Assembly: GCA_026027325.1 (NCBI GenBank) | Contig: JAMSLZ010000003.1 | Span: 2,914,001 to 2,978,000 of the forward strand | Direction of reading: 5' to 3' | DNA: 64,000 bases | Source: Actinomucor elegans | Taxonomy: Eukaryota; Mucoromycota; Mucoromycetes; Mucorales; Mucoraceae | Shown here: positions 1 to 11,966 of the stretch, one piece after another | How positions within the stretch are numbered: position 1 is the first letter of the stretch | How the letters are laid out: each line of letters opens with the position of its first letter | Program-made: the position numbers and the translations under genes | The notes under the pieces: generated by a model | The model's input: only the letters and a program-made list of their open reading frames with translations | Told to the model about the DNA's origin: nothing | Databases searched by the model: none

Positions 1-417
1 TTCCACGTCCGTTTCCATCACTACAGGTCGTTCACGTCGATTATGCTTCTTCTTTTTAGTCGACTTCTTCTTTTTCAAGCTCGAGGAAGTTCCAAATGGG
101 TTTCGAGTCACAAACTGAGGCAAGTCGTTTTGCCCTAACACAGATTCGAATTCCCAGTCTCTTGGGTTATCCAAGTAGTTTTGTAGCGCTTCTCCTCGAT
201 ATAAAGTTTGGTCATTATAATATGGAGGCTCTATGAGTGGATCATCGTCTTCGAGCCGAATACCCGTATTTCTATTGAAACAACAACAAAATTGAGAGGC
301 TGAAGGAAGGTAGTTTCGCCAAGTCAAGTCGAAAGCATGAAGCTCATTACTCATAAACGAATGTCTATGGTTCTGTTGCTGCTGTGATTGTTTGTTGGAC
401 AAGTAAGGAATTGTCAT
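1..417 (-). CDS. Hypothetical protein, N-terminal part (runs off left edge)
   Basis: An open frame of 139 codons reads leftwards from an ATG at 417 to the window edge with no stop. The start sits just downstream of an A/T-run (431-440) that would lie in the 5' leader. The protein begins MTIPYLSNKQSQQQQNHR, so it has a short Gln-rich N-terminus. It then carries a Cys triplet (QFCCCFNR), an acidic/Pro patch (LEDDDPLIEPPYY) and, near the edge, a strongly basic Lys/Arg stretch (KKKKSTKKKKHNRR) that could be a nuclear localisation signal. I do not recognise the family. The 3' end and any introns beyond the edge are unknown. Coding is supported by the long stop-free frame and the compositional contrast with the AT-rich DNA to its right. 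Confidence 0.55.
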   Translation of the reverse strand, partial: MTIPYLSNKQSQQQQNHRHSFMSNELHAFDLTWRNYLPSASQFCCCFNRNTGIRLEDDDPLIEPPYYNDQTLYRGEALQNYLDNPRDWEFESVLGQNDLPQFVTRNPFGTSSSLKKKKSTKKKKHNRRERPVVMETDVE

Positions 418-1480
418 CGTTCCCTTTTTTTTTTTTTGAACAAGATATATAGAAGAGAAAAGCTAAAATTGTCCGTTATACCACCACCCAGAGTTTAAAA
501 GAGGGAAAAAGTAATACTAATACCTATTCTATTATCACATGGCTAGCTAGGTATACCTATATTTCGCTGCTATTCCCCGGAGAAGCTGAGATATAAACAT
601 CTAGAGTTACGTTACATTCCCCAAAAGACTGACTTGGAGACGAACAGTCATTTTCTGACGAGATGGATCAGTTCTAAATTCGAATTATTAAAAAAAAAAA
701 ATATGAAATATAAAAGGACCTAGTATAAAAAAGAAAGGTGTAGTCTGATCTTTCAGGCACACCTCGTACTGGTAAATTCCCACCTGTACACTGCATTTGT
801 AAATATACCTAATGAGTAATCAAGTACTACATAATTCAAAGTTAAGCTTATTGGCATGATTTATTAGCTACTTTGGGCCTAATGTATTGTACAAGTTGAT
901 TAATTCATTCAAAGCTAACCAGTATCTAGAGTATCTGGATGACGCGACTGTCAAAACGAGTGAATACCTGATTTGTTGTCTCTGCATTAGATAAATCAAT
1001 CTGTATCAAAATTTAGAACCAAGCAACAAGAGTATGCGTATCTCAGCCATACTAATGAAGAGCTCATACTGGGGATATATCATATCTAGATTAATCAATC
1101 ACATCCTTTTATTGACAAATCGGTCCAAGGTTCCTACTATACTCTAAGGACTCAAATCTAAAACTTATTTTGAGTTCATTAACAAAGAATCAAAACCGAG
1201 AAGGTTCCCTAATTGCTTCTGCCTATCAGTAGATAAAGCAGCAAAATGTATCACTATTGCTACCATTACCAACCATCACAGCTTTCCCAATCTTCATTGG
1301 CGAATGAAATGAAAAATTAATGACTACTGCTGTAGCTGGAACTCGTTCAGGAGTCAACTTTATGTATTTTTAAATAACTTCAATCCTGCTTTCAATAACA
1401 AAATGTTATTGATAGGCGGAAGAATTGTGAATAAAGTCTCTATAAAATTGAATTTTGTATAGAATATTGTAAAAAAAAAA

Positions 1481-1810
1481 TTGCATGGCATATTGGTAGA
1501 GGCAAGTATGATCTAACTACCTTTTAAGGATAATTGCATCATGTTCGAATCTCTATTTCTTTCATCAATCTTTTGAATCGTAAAATAACGACCGTACGCA
1601 GAAAAGTATATCAATGGCGTTTATGCAGGATTTATTTGAGTATTGAATCGTGCTATTTTCCCTTTATAATTGTTTTGCAGATGCCAATATAAAACGATAG
1701 TAGCTAGCTAAATATCTTAACATCAATCATAATCAATACAGCTAAAAACATCAAACTAATTGTGCATCAAATAGCGTAATAATATACTGATAATCCCTCC
1801 AATCCATAGA

Positions 1811-1851
<41 letters not shown>
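1481..1851 (+). mobile_element. Possible tRNA-derived SINE relic with poly(A) tail
   Basis: At 1486-1500 the sequence TGGCATATTGGTAGA resembles an RNA polymerase III A box. At 1543-1551 GTTCGAATC is a good B box. The two are in tRNA-like order but about 12 bases further apart than in an intronless tRNA. The would-be acceptor and T stems do not pair, so this is not a functional tRNA. About 260 bases downstream there is an uninterrupted run of 40 A (1812-1851). The flanks share TTGAATTTT (1448-1456 and 1859-1867), which could be remains of a target-site duplication. A pol III head plus A-tail is the architecture of a SINE, but all these signals are AT-rich and may be coincidental. No second copy was found in the window. 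Confidence 0.3.
1812..1851. repeat. Poly(A) tract, 40 bases
   Basis: Forty consecutive A residues lie in intergenic DNA. This is the longest homopolymer in the window. It could be the tail of a retroposed element, or a simple-sequence tract that keeps nucleosomes off. Confidence 0.9.
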
Positions 1852-1854
<3 letters not shown>

Positions 1855-3289
1855 ATTTTTGAATTTTTATAAAAGCTAATTGTAAAATATGAATACATTT
1901 GCAGAAAACAAAAAAAAGTAGCCTCAGGTATTCCTGGTGATTTTCAGAAAATCAGCCAGCAGGAAAGAGAGTAACATTAATTAGTCGTTGGAAATTAAGC
2001 TAAAACGCAGCAGCGGCAACTATTCAGTCTTTCCTTTGTACAGCGCAAAACCTTAATCACATTCATTGACTGAGCATTATACCTTAATTAAGCAATATGA
2101 CGGCTTTCGCGAAATAATCCTATCAGTTACTTTGTAGCTTGATTATACCGGCTGTATAGTGATATGGTATTTTCATGATATAATCTATATGTAATTTTGT
2201 ACCTTGATTGTGTCAATAGTACAGAGATATGATATCAACTAAGCCTCTGATATCATGCAATGGTGCAGTATGAATATATATCTCAAGTTGTGAAATGGCG
2301 TTAATTTTCCCACAATGTTTCCTTTCGTTTCTTTGGAATTGATTAAAGTTACCCATTCATTCCAATATAACATATATATATGAAAGATACTACTCAGTAA
2401 ATGTATTGCAAGTTAAATAAAAATAAATAAATAAAATAAAGCTGCAGGGTACGAAAGACTAAAATGTTTTTTTTTTTGTAAAGAAAACCTCCTCTCTCAC
2501 AATAAACAAGGAACCTGAAAATTAACGCCATCATCATCAATAAACATCAAACAGTCTGTTCTTTTATTTCCAACCAATCTCTTGTAATGGATTTCATTAA
2601 GCTTTCAGGCTATCTTTATACAATTGAAAAGCAAGATGATGTGTTTGTTGGCTTTACCTAAAAAGTTTACTGCTTTTCCAATTTTCAGAAATACTCTCAA
2701 TTCCTTCATATTAAAAGCAATAGTATTGATAGTTTTACCTTGTGTGTTTATAAGAAAACCGCCACCTGAGATTTTATTTTCCGCCCTTCATTTTTTTTTT
2801 TAAAAAAAACCATCCATTAGCGTTGTGGCCACTGTACATTATTTGATCCATATCTATATAGTAGAAAAATCTCGTTAGGTGTATAGCCTATTAATCAATT
2901 TTCCAGAAAGTTAAGTTATATATCAGATAATGTAAATAATGTGTTGACTTTACGTTTGAATGTTTCGAAATATGTTTAGTACTTTGGCGCTTCGATTCAA
3001 TAGCCATCAAGTTTTTCACATGAGGAATACTTTAAAAAACGAGCCATATATATATATATATTGCAAACCATAATGAATAGTTCTATATAACAAGCGCCTC
3101 AAAAAAGAAATATCTGAAATCAAAGCTTTGAGAACCAGAAGCTAATAAACATACCTTACAAGAATCGTTCAAAAAACGCTCGTGAACGTGACGTAGATTG
3201 AAATAATTAAGAAAATATTTTGTAAACCTCAAATAAGTAGCAGAGCGAGACTTTTTTTTCCTCAACAAAAACCATTTCAAAAGAATCAA

Positions 3290-3765
3290 ATGTCTGCTGT
3301 AAGTAGTAGATCATCTATTTATCCTTCGGTTAGCCGATCAATTTATAAAAGAGATTTATTAACATGTTCTCTTATTTGTTTAATCAATAGTTTGTTCCCG
3401 TCAATCCTAAACCTTTTCTTAATGAACTCACTGGTAAGCCAGTTGCCGTGAAATTGAAGTGGGGTGGCGAATATCAAGGTTATCTTGTCTCAGTCGATAA
3501 TTATATGAACCTTCAAGTAAGGAAGCTACGTGTTTTACGCGTCTCACATGTATTAACGATTTCGTATATTAGTTGGCAAACACAGAAGAGTTCCAGAATG
3601 GAGTATCTGTCGGTACACTTGGCGAAGTCTTGATCAGGTAACGCGCACACCAGAGCATTTTTTTTTTACCTTGAATGAAGTAGACTAATATTCTTTTTGA
3701 ATAGATGTAACAATGTACTTTACATTCGTGGAGTTGAAGTGGACGGCGATGTTAAAATGGAATAG
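3290..3765 (+). CDS. SNRPF: Small nuclear ribonucleoprotein SmF
   Basis: Core Sm-ring protein of the U1, U2, U4 and U5 snRNPs, acting in the nucleus in pre-mRNA splicing. Four exons are inferred: 3290-3298, 3391-3516, 3573-3637 and 3705-3765, giving 86 residues, the usual SmF length. The Sm1 motif ([20 protein letters not shown]) and the Sm2 motif ([10 protein letters not shown]) are both intact, and the N-terminal [16 protein letters not shown] is diagnostic of SmF. The first exon is only three codons (MSA), a common layout for Sm genes; the start is fixed because the next exon begins at an acceptor and has no in-frame Met before the conserved core. The stop lies 72 bases from the end of the convergent gene on the minus strand, so the 3' UTRs probably overlap. 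Confidence 0.95.
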
Positions 3766-3837
3766 AGAGAAAAAAAAAGAAAAAAAGAGAGACAGGCAAA
3801 TGAATAAAATAATAGCATGTTTATTATAGTATATAGG

Positions 3838-4821
3838 TTAATCTGTAGTATTGGTTGACTTTGCTCGATTATTGCGTAAAACTACTGCGTTTTTTGGCTG
3901 TTGTGCTATAATGATCTTTTTAGCTGATGAAAACGTCGAGTTCTTAAACCAGGACGACAAGAATGACAGTTTGACACGAAGCGACACTGGCAAAGTGGAT
4001 GTAAACTTGAATTCTTTACTATTAGGTTGGATAGACCAAGATTTGAGTTCTGTTAATTGATGCTGCACACCTACAACTTGACTTTCTACCATCACTTCAT
4101 ACAGTACGAGTCTCCAAGAGCCACCTGTTTTGACCCAGTCATAGATATCGATGGTTTCTTCAGCCTTTTCTTTCATTCTCTTCAAAGCCTGTCGAGAAAT
4201 AGATTTGAGCACATTGTAGCCAAGATGAATTTTGTCCATTGGACTTGGTTCCAGCACGTTGCACTTGGAGCTCATTCGATGTTCAATTTCTTTGGCAAGA
4301 TGTCCATAATCACTGTTTAATCTGACATTCATGACTAGAGATCGGGTTGGTTTATCTAATATTTCGAAACCTGTAAACTCTGGTGGTTTTAAATGATGCT
4401 TCTTGATTTGTTCGTCAACTACTCGGATGAACTCGTCTACTGTTTTCCATTTAGTTGAGAAGTCAGAGCCTCTTTCAATCAGGATACGTCCTAGTATTGA
4501 AATATGAGGTTGAGTGCTATGTGCTTGATTGGGGCCGAATTGAACAAACGACTTTTCTTGGAATAGTTTGAGAGATGCGTGAATAGGTGTATCAGGATTA
4601 GGCTCCAAGTATAAGGCCAATGATCTACGCGCTTCGCGTAATCTATGAGGGGCAGGTGAGATTTCAGATGATGAATTCATCTTGAAACCTTCCAGCTTGA
4701 ATTCAGTAAAGTCTGGCACATCCTTTTCTTTGTCGTTGTTTCTATCATTTGCAGGCGCTGAAATGGTAGATCGGGTGTCGATTACCTCTGAGAAAGGCAT
4801 TTTATATTCTAAAACGATCAC
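3838..4821 (-). CDS. Uncharacterised protein with weak 2H-phosphoesterase resemblance
   Basis: Single-exon frame of 327 codons; a second in-frame Met eight codons in (MPFSEVIDTR, at 4800) is an equally likely start. The protein is hydrophilic without a signal peptide or membrane segments. Around residue 105 it has PHISILGRILIERG and near residue 203 DKIHLGYNVLK. These two spaced His motifs after hydrophobic strands recall the paired H-x-T/S motifs of 2H phosphoesterases (LigT/cyclic phosphodiesterase superfamily). The second motif has Gly where Thr/Ser is expected, so catalysis is doubtful and the family assignment is only a guess. The C-terminal 60 residues are basic. It is convergent with the SmF gene. 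Coding is supported by the length and by the balanced composition. Confidence 0.7.
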   Translation of the reverse strand: MIVLEYKMPFSEVIDTRSTISAPANDRNNDKEKDVPDFTEFKLEGFKMNSSSEISPAPHRLREARRSLALYLEPNPDTPIHASLKLFQEKSFVQFGPNQAHSTQPHISILGRILIERGSDFSTKWKTVDEFIRVVDEQIKKHHLKPPEFTGFEILDKPTRSLVMNVRLNSDYGHLAKEIEHRMSSKCNVLEPSPMDKIHLGYNVLKSISRQALKRMKEKAEETIDIYDWVKTGGSWRLVLYEVMVESQVVGVQHQLTELKSWSIQPNSKEFKFTSTLPVSLRVKLSFLSSWFKNSTFSSAKKIIIAQQPKNAVVLRNNRAKSTNTTD

Positions 4822-4924
4822 TTCGTAGAAAACAAGAAGAAGAAAAAAAAAAAAAAAAAGGTTGCAAAATGATAATTTTTTTTATATATTATTTTGATGC
4901 TACACAAGAACGAGGTTGAGGTTT

Positions 4925-5833
4925 CTAATCAACTTTTTTAACAGGATTGGCAGTCGTGGCACTCGTCTTTGCCTTTTCAACCAATCCTTTACTAGCTTCT
5001 CTGGCGGAAGCAAACTTAGTTGAAGCATATTCTTGCGTTCTTTGCATTTGATCGTTCAATATAGCTTGAGTTTGTTGAATTCGAGCATCAATCAAATTCT
5101 TGTTGCTCATATAAAGTCGAGGAACAATAAAAGCGGAGATGGTAATAAATGTGATAATAACTCGACTTGGAACATAGGCTGATATTTGCCATACTGCACC
5201 AAAGATGCCCAGCCACTACTGTACGTGTAAGGTATATAGCTCAACACATTTTTCAAAACAACTTACCTTGGCACTAGTTTTTGTATTTTCAATAAAGATG
5301 ATACGCGTAAGAGCTCTAGCAACGGTCTCTGCTACATCTACTCCAAGTGAAGTATAATGCACAGCGTTTTCTTTGCTTAGCAACTCAGTATCCTTGTTCT
5401 CCAAATATTTGCTTTATAGAACTGTTAAAAAGCGTTCTCAATCACACGTTATAATGTTACCTGAAAGGATTAGTAGTGGGACGGTCAGCAAGGATAGTCT
5501 GAGATAACTGAGCAGCAACTACATAAGTCAAGTTGACACTGACAGCAACTGTCAATATGCCAGAAATTATCTGTAGAAGTGTATACCGATTCGTTATAAC
5601 AATGGATCCTACAATGATGGCTAAAATAACACCAGATCGTATGGGATCCTCCCAACTACAGATACGATAAGCTTCTGCTTCGATACGTCTCGTTGTATCA
5701 TTTCTTTGAGCTTGAAATCTGAAATGTTAGTACCACCATCATGCAACACGATTCGTGTTCTATTACCTTTCGTGTCTTTCTTATCAAATGTTCTTGAGGC
5801 TCCAGTGCTTGTTTTGGGTTGAATTTCTTCCAT
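4925..5833 (-). CDS. RTN1: Reticulon-domain ER membrane-shaping protein
   Basis: Reticulons bend the ER membrane into tubules and sheet edges. Four exons on the minus strand: 5833-5767, 5710-5461, 5411-5267 and 5215-4925, giving 250 residues. The reticulon homology domain starts at CSWEDPIRSGVIL, the classic W-x-[D/N]-P opening. It is followed by a long hydrophobic hairpin (AIIVGSIVITNRYTLLQIIS and ILTVAVSVNLTYVV), a soluble loop (KYLENKDTELLSKENAVHYT) and a second hairpin (WWLGIFGAVWQI/SAYVPSRVIITFITI style). The C-terminal tail (ARIQQTQAILNDQMQRTQEY) is amphipathic. Introns were placed to keep the domain in frame; the first has a TACTAAC branch site just before the acceptor, and two alternative AGs were rejected because they break the frame. 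Confidence 0.9.
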
Positions 5834-7376
5834 AGTGTTGTCTTGATAAAAAAATTAAAAAAGAAGGAAAGAAAAAAAGAAAGAAAAAAGAGTCGACTGA
5901 AAATGTATTAAAAAAAAAGCAAAATGAAACCGGAAAAAACGATTAATGCAGCTGCACATTTATGAAATCATACAGACGCGTTTAAAAAAAAAAGCCAGTC
6001 TCGATGTGACGAGCTGCTATTCTATTCATGGGATGCACTTTTGTTTGTTGTACACATGTTCCGTTTGACACACAAGCAGCAATTGATGAATAGTTTGCGC
6101 TTCAGAAATGAGAAAAGCAGCAACAGCCGACTTGTGAAAATGTAACCGCTATTGTTCATTTCTTTGTACCGTTTGATTGTTAATGTGTAACATATATTCA
6201 CGCAAGAAAAAAGAAGTAGGAGCAAATCACGAATGTTTATTAGATGCATAGGCTTATTCTATTCATTTTAAACTTGTGTTAGCAATCCGATTCAAATTGA
6301 CCGAGAGATCCACAGATCATTATACCTAATTTTACTTGAAACGTACGGTGTTTACTACTAGTAATTTGTATGTAGTATATTCGTTGTATTCCAGTAACAT
6401 AAAGAGACGGATCCTGTACAAGTTCTGATGATGGGATATGCAAAGTAATATACAGACCGATCTTTAGATTCGCTTTACTTGAAATGTATGTAAATCATCC
6501 ACATTTCTAAAATAAGATAGACGCATAGCACTTGGGTTAAATAGTGAGTCCAGTAGATGCAGTGTCTCATTATGAACACGTACTGATTACTATAGCAGCA
6601 TTAAACTAGAGTCCATCGAGTAATGTAGATATATCGGAATTGGGGTAATAATATCAATGGCTATCCCAGAAAGATGTATCATCCTTTGGCCCATGAAGGT
6701 TTCTACATATCATTTCAGACCCTTTGTAAGCCCAAACAATTGTTTATACAAGCATTTTGTAGAGACAAAGTTTATACAGAATTGAACTGTACACCTAATG
6801 ATTACAAGGGTGCTTGCCATTGTTAATGAACAACTATTTATAAAATCCAAAAAATACAGTTGCTCTGTTTTCATATGCCATAAAAGTCGTTTCTAAACAC
6901 TCGGTCTAAGGGTATGATCCTTCCAAAAAATAATGTCACTGTCAGCATTTGTAGACCTTTCAACTGACCTCGATTTAATTGCACATAGGAAGACTAGTTG
7001 GAATAAAGTGTTGCATCTATCGGGACCATGGCTTGATTGAAGTACAATAAACATGTGCTGTAGTTTATAGGCGTATTATAAAGCAAGACATGCAAATAAC
7101 AACACCAATGAACACTACTTATATTCACAAGAAACTCGTCAAAACAAAGTCATAATGCCCACTGAGAGGCTGTATGTAAAATAAAGACTGTAATTATTAT
7201 TAGAATTCTACCATAATGAGAACCACGCCTGTCAATAGTGCATTGACAAAATGTATACGAGTTAGTTGCTACCAAGATATGATATAGATATTTGCTCCAG
7301 TCAATTCTTTTATTAAATGCAATGGGTCTATAGTTACAAGGCAATACAAATACAATAATGCTGTGATTCTAATTCT
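5834..7376. other. Intergenic, 1.5 kb
   Basis: Between two minus-strand genes. I see no supported gene. Short frames in it are AT-rich and low in complexity. The left part must hold the reticulon promoter; the right part the 3' UTR of the RWDD2-type gene. Confidence 0.6.
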
Positions 7377-8490
7377 CTAGTTATCATGCTCAAATAAATG
7401 ATCAAATGCTTCACCACAGCCTTTTTCTTGCATCCATGCCTGCAGCATGCTAAGATCATTATGGTTGGCAAACGCGCCATGGATGTCAAATTTTACTTCA
7501 ATCATATTCTCAAACAACCGCTGTTGTTCCAATTCTGCATTATTATTGCATTCTACAGATTGCTTCCAACGGGATGTCATTTTACGATGACTTGCAGGAA
7601 TATCTGCCCAGGAAATGGTTTTAATGTCATTGACAAACTGTACTACTTGCTTTTCAGGGCCCTCAAGACACATGGCACCAGGTTTACCTGGGCACAGGAA
7701 GCCAGTAATGTTATATTTAGGCGCCCAGTCAATGATATGGCCTCGCTAATAATGGGCAGTTCTAATTAGCTACGGTATGCAATCCATTCACAAAACGCAT
7801 TACCTTTTCTCTTGTATAGATCATTGGGAACCAAATCCAGTCTCTCAAAAAACGAACAGGCCCTCCTTCTTCCATCAACTTTGTTTTCTCAGAGGCTTGT
7901 TTGATCTTTTGCAACCAGTTGCAAGCATAGGGTTCAGCAATGTGCTGCAGTTGTTGCATTTTTTCAATGATCCAAGTCGATCTATCATCAGTAGGATCTA
8001 TTGTTATTTCATTGTTGAGGGCATGGACCAGAGCTTCGTGATCTTCTCTTGGTAGCCAATGATTCACGGACGAAGGTAATGTCAAACTGTATTCTGTTTT
8101 GCAAGTGAGTGAGATACGGCCGTTAAAAGTTAAGTAAGCAGTAGGTAAATCTTCTTCCATGTCTGGCGTCTCAATGGGAGCTTTAATTGTAAATTCCAGT
8201 TGCTGTGGTAGCTCAGGAAATGAAGCTGGCCATGTGTCTGATTCCCAGTATGTTTGAAGTGTTTGATACGTTTTTTCATCTGTGGTTGCCTGAAATTCAA
8301 ACTCTTTATCAAAGTAAATAGACTGCAACAAGTCAATAGTATTGACTGCGTCTGATAATATTTCAGGTGTCATATTTTCTGAGCGAAAAGGAACCTGGAA
8401 TCCCATTGAATGGGCAAGCTTGGGGGGGGGGAAAGTGATGGTAGTGCTGAAGGGTGTATCCAATTTTATTGGCTGACGGAGAATGAACAT
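7377..8490 (-). CDS. RWD domain-containing protein, RWDD2 type
   Basis: Two exons, 8490-7804 and 7745-7377, encode 351 residues. The N-terminal half has an RWD fold signature (TIDLLQSIYFDKEFEF). The C-terminal half is the DUF1115 module found in RWDD2A/B: a FLRDWIWFPMIYTREK motif ending exon 1, followed after the splice by RGHIIDWAPKYNITGFLCPG and KPGAMCLEGPEK. The splice is well supported because the module is continuous across it and the unspliced frame stops within 15 codons. RWD domains bind partner proteins, often ubiquitin-conjugating or kinase-related ones, but the cellular role of RWDD2 proteins is not known. A run of ten C in the coding strand (8422-8431, encoding FPPPK) is a slippage-prone site near the N-terminus. 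Confidence 0.88.
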
Positions 8491-9170
8491 AATAACATCA
8501 TCATCGTCTTACAGTAGCAGCAACAGCCAACAGTTGAAGTTGCTTCCTTATCCAAATAATGTTTGTCTTTCAACATGATTTTGGTGTTATGACAAGATAA
8601 AAACAATCACACATATATTTGACAGAGTTTGTATAGAGTTTTAACGTGCATTGAATGGTCCCCAAAAAAGTGCCAATTTTAAAGGTACGCTTAACCTTTC
8701 GAGATATATTCGATTCAGGGCTTTGAGGTTCAAGATCATGACTGGACTTGTTTATATGAAAGTAAAATATATATTTATATTATAAAATCTAAAAAAATAT
8801 AACTCAATTACAAGTTGTACTTTGAACGCGTAATGGTTCAGCAATAAATAAGCCTTATTTTTTGAAACAGCTGTTTCTTCGACCATGCTCTTTCTTTTCA
8901 ATAACCAAACGGTCATATATAGGTTATAATCTAATGGTACTCTTCTTGAGATACCTTCCTGAACGAAACAAGCATTCATATTTCGTGCTTTTTATCCTAT
9001 CGTGACGTGTGCTGAAAAAACATACAAGTATCCTGCCCCAGAGTACAAACTGAGCTGAAACAAAGCTATTGTTGCAGTGAAAAATAAAAAAATAAAAAAA
9101 AGGAAGCGCAACTTCAAGCTTCTTTTGTTTTTACTCTAATTACCCTAATTACACGAAACATAAAGATACC
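8491..9170. other. Divergent promoter region, RWDD2-type gene and VPS33
   Basis: About 680 bases between two divergent starts. No coding frame convinces. A purine-rich A/G stretch (about 9081-9106) precedes the VPS33 leader. Confidence 0.6.
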
Positions 9171-11793
9171 ATGAGCAGTACAGGGACGCATCTCGGAAAT
9201 ACACCCTTGAATTTAGCCAAGCTACGCGAACTTTCGAGAAGAGAGTTGCCTGAAATTCTCGACAAAGTAACAATAGATGAAACAGGGAGATGAAGAAGAT
9301 ACTCACCCTTATTACTGTAGGTTCGAGGAAAAAAAGGGCTTGTGCTTGATCCTACATTAACTGGACCCTTGAGTTTAATTGCTGAATTTACACTGTTAAA
9401 GGTAAGTTCTATCTATACCCTAAAAAAAGAAAAAGAAGACAACAGACAAAAATGTCTTATGTTTATGTGGGTAGGACCATGGTGTTGAAAAGATCTATCA
9501 TTTGGAAAACGATACACTCGAAACAGACTGCCCTGGTCTCATTTATATCTGTCGACCCAAACTAAAGTATATGCGCTATATTGCTAGTAAAGTATAAAAC
9601 GCGTTATCGGCGATCGAACGTTAATGGGTTGCTTATAGATCATATCAAGCACTTTTCAAAAACATCCAAGGTGGATTGTTGGTTATTTTTTGTACCTGAA
9701 CGTACAATGATTTGTGAACGCGTTTTGGAAGAGGAAGGTGTGAAAGGAGATATCACTATTGGTGATTATGCTATGGACTGGATACCTTGTGAAGATGATT
9801 TGATTTCAATGGAGTTGGACCCTTCTACTTGGAAAGAGATTTACTTGGTAATGTAGGATTGCAGAATTACATAGAGTTTATACTAATTATATACATAAAG
9901 GACGGAGATCAAACATCCATATATTATGCAGCCAAATCGTTGATGCGACTTCAGTCTATCTATGGCTTATTTCCTCGTATACTCGGTAAAGGTGACGCAG
10001 CCAAAGTAAGTACAATATATATTGTTTGAATAGCTTATTCATTATAAGGCAGCAATTGGCCGATATGTTATTGCGAATGAGAAGAGAGCAGTCTGTGATA
10101 GATGAAGTTTCTAGTATCACAGCTGCCAAAACACCCTCACTCTTAAATACGGTTTCAAATCATATCGATCAATTCATCATCATTGATCGTAACGTAGATC
10201 TTGTTACGCCTTTATGTACTGAATTGACATATGAAGGTTTAATTGATGAAACAATGGGCATTAAGCACTGTTTTGTGGAACTTGATGCAGCACTTGTCAA
10301 TCCAGCACCTGCAGCTGCCAATAAAGGTGCAGCTTCTCCGCAGGTTTCCATGCCCCCACCTCCACCACCATCCAGCATGCCAGCCAAAAAGAAAAAATAT
10401 GTGTTGAACTCTTCCGATAAACTGTTTAGTCAATTGAGAGATCAAAACTTTGCAGTGGTTGGTGGCATGCTGAACAAGATAGCGAAAAGAATCAATGAAA
10501 ATTATGAGGTGAGTTTTGTAAACTAGTATAAAGCAAGGCTACTAATGTTTTTATGTGTGTGTGTGTGTTTTTTTTTTAAAAAAAAAAGGAACGTCATAAT
10601 GCAAAGACAGTGGCGCAAATCAGAGATTTTGTTGGCAGATTGGGAGAACTTCAACAAGAACATCAATCCTTAAAGATACGTAAAGTATAAATTTATCGTA
10701 TGACTTTTATATTTGAAACTCATGAAAAAAGATTAGATACTGGAATTGCCGAAGAAATTATCGGGCATACAGTGACGGATGAGTTTAATAAGGTGTTGGA
10801 AGTTCAACAGAGTAACTGTTACACATTTAATATGTAATTACCTGATGATTTACCTTTTTATTTATAGACGTAGTTGCGGGTATTGATGGAAACAGAGAGC
10901 CAGAATACATTGAAGAAATGATCAATAAGCAAAAACCCTTGGTTCAAGTGCTTCGATTACTCTGTTTGATGTCTCTTGCTCAAGGTGGTGTTAAACAGAA
11001 GTTATTCGACCATTTTGAAAGAGAAATTGTCCAGGTAAGAAAAAAGAAAAGACTATAGAATGAAAATTGAACCCTTTTTATAAAGGCGTATGGTTATGAA
11101 CATATTGAAACGTTACACCGGCTGGAAAAACTTGGATTATGGATGAAAAGAACAAATTCAGCAGCTTCCCGCAGTACATTTGCACAGTGTAGACGTATGC
11201 TACGTTTAATCGTAGACGATGTAGACGAATTACATCCCAATGATATTTCTTATGTCTATTCTGGATACGCACCTTTAAGTATTCGACTTGTTCAATGTGC
11301 TATGCAAAAATTAGGACAGGGGTCCTTACAATCTGCAAATAGTAATCCTGCCGGTGCAACTAGTTTATTTTCTTATGTAGGTGCAAGTACTGCTAGCTTC
11401 ATTCGTGATGAAAAGCCAACCAATAGTCATGTCACTGGCGGTGGCTGGCGAGGCTCGGAGGATATTCTGAAACTATTGCCTGGACAAGCATTCGATATCA
11501 AACAAACCGTAGAGTATGGGGCTGAAACCAACGCCGCTATGGCACGAGCTAAACGACATGGTCTTCAGCATGGTAAAACGACGATTATCTTCTTCTTGGG
11601 CGGCTGCACTCATACGGAAGTATCGGCTGTCAGATTCCTGGCTCAGCACGATGAAGGTAATAAAGGAAACTACGGGTAAAAACGCGTATAATTAAACTCA
11701 GTGAATGTAGGTCGTGATTACTTGGTTGCAACTACGCAGATTATTAACGGAAACTCGTTCCTTGCTCCTATCATACAAACTAGACATGAGTAA
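9171..11793 (+). CDS. VPS33: Vps33, Sec1/Munc18 subunit of HOPS/CORVET
   Basis: Vps33 is the SM protein of the HOPS and CORVET tethering complexes; it chaperones SNARE assembly for fusion with endosomes and the vacuole. Eleven exons: 9171-9266, 9321-9401, 9475-9586, 9639-9847, 9901-10005, 10053-10508, 10589-10679, 10737-10811, 10868-11034, 11086-11656 and 11711-11793, giving 681 residues, close to the family length. Recognisable stretches are [20 protein letters not shown] near the N-terminus, [40 protein letters not shown] (the conserved R-x-x-D-x-x-[S/T]-P SM motif), and near the C-terminus [20 protein letters not shown], typical of SM domain 3. A Pro/Ala insert (about residue 285; [10 protein letters not shown]) replaces a variable loop. 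Intron 6 carries a (GT)n-T10-A10 tract running straight into its AG. An uncommonly short intron (9587-9638) has an alternative frame reading through a stop. Confidence 0.95.
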
Positions 11794-11966
11794 AACCTAA
11801 TAAAAAAACGGCTGATAACCAGTTTAACGCACGGGCCTTTATGATTGGCTCATTTTTGTCAAGTTCGGGGCTCTAATGGTTTTTTTTTTTCCATAGTAAC
11901 CCGTAACAATTTTTTTTATTTTTTATTTAATAATCCTTGTTTCGAAGTTATCTTATAAAACTCTAC

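Larger units (their letters stand above)
418..3289. other. Gene-poor spacer, 2.9 kb
   Basis: No convincing coding frame on either strand. It is AT-rich with scattered homopolymers and TA repeats. It contains a possible tRNA-derived SINE (about 1481-1851, listed separately), a 40-base poly(A) tract and a T11A8 block (2791-2809). The right-hand end must contain the promoter of the SmF gene, and the left end that of the partial minus-strand gene. Confidence 0.6.
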
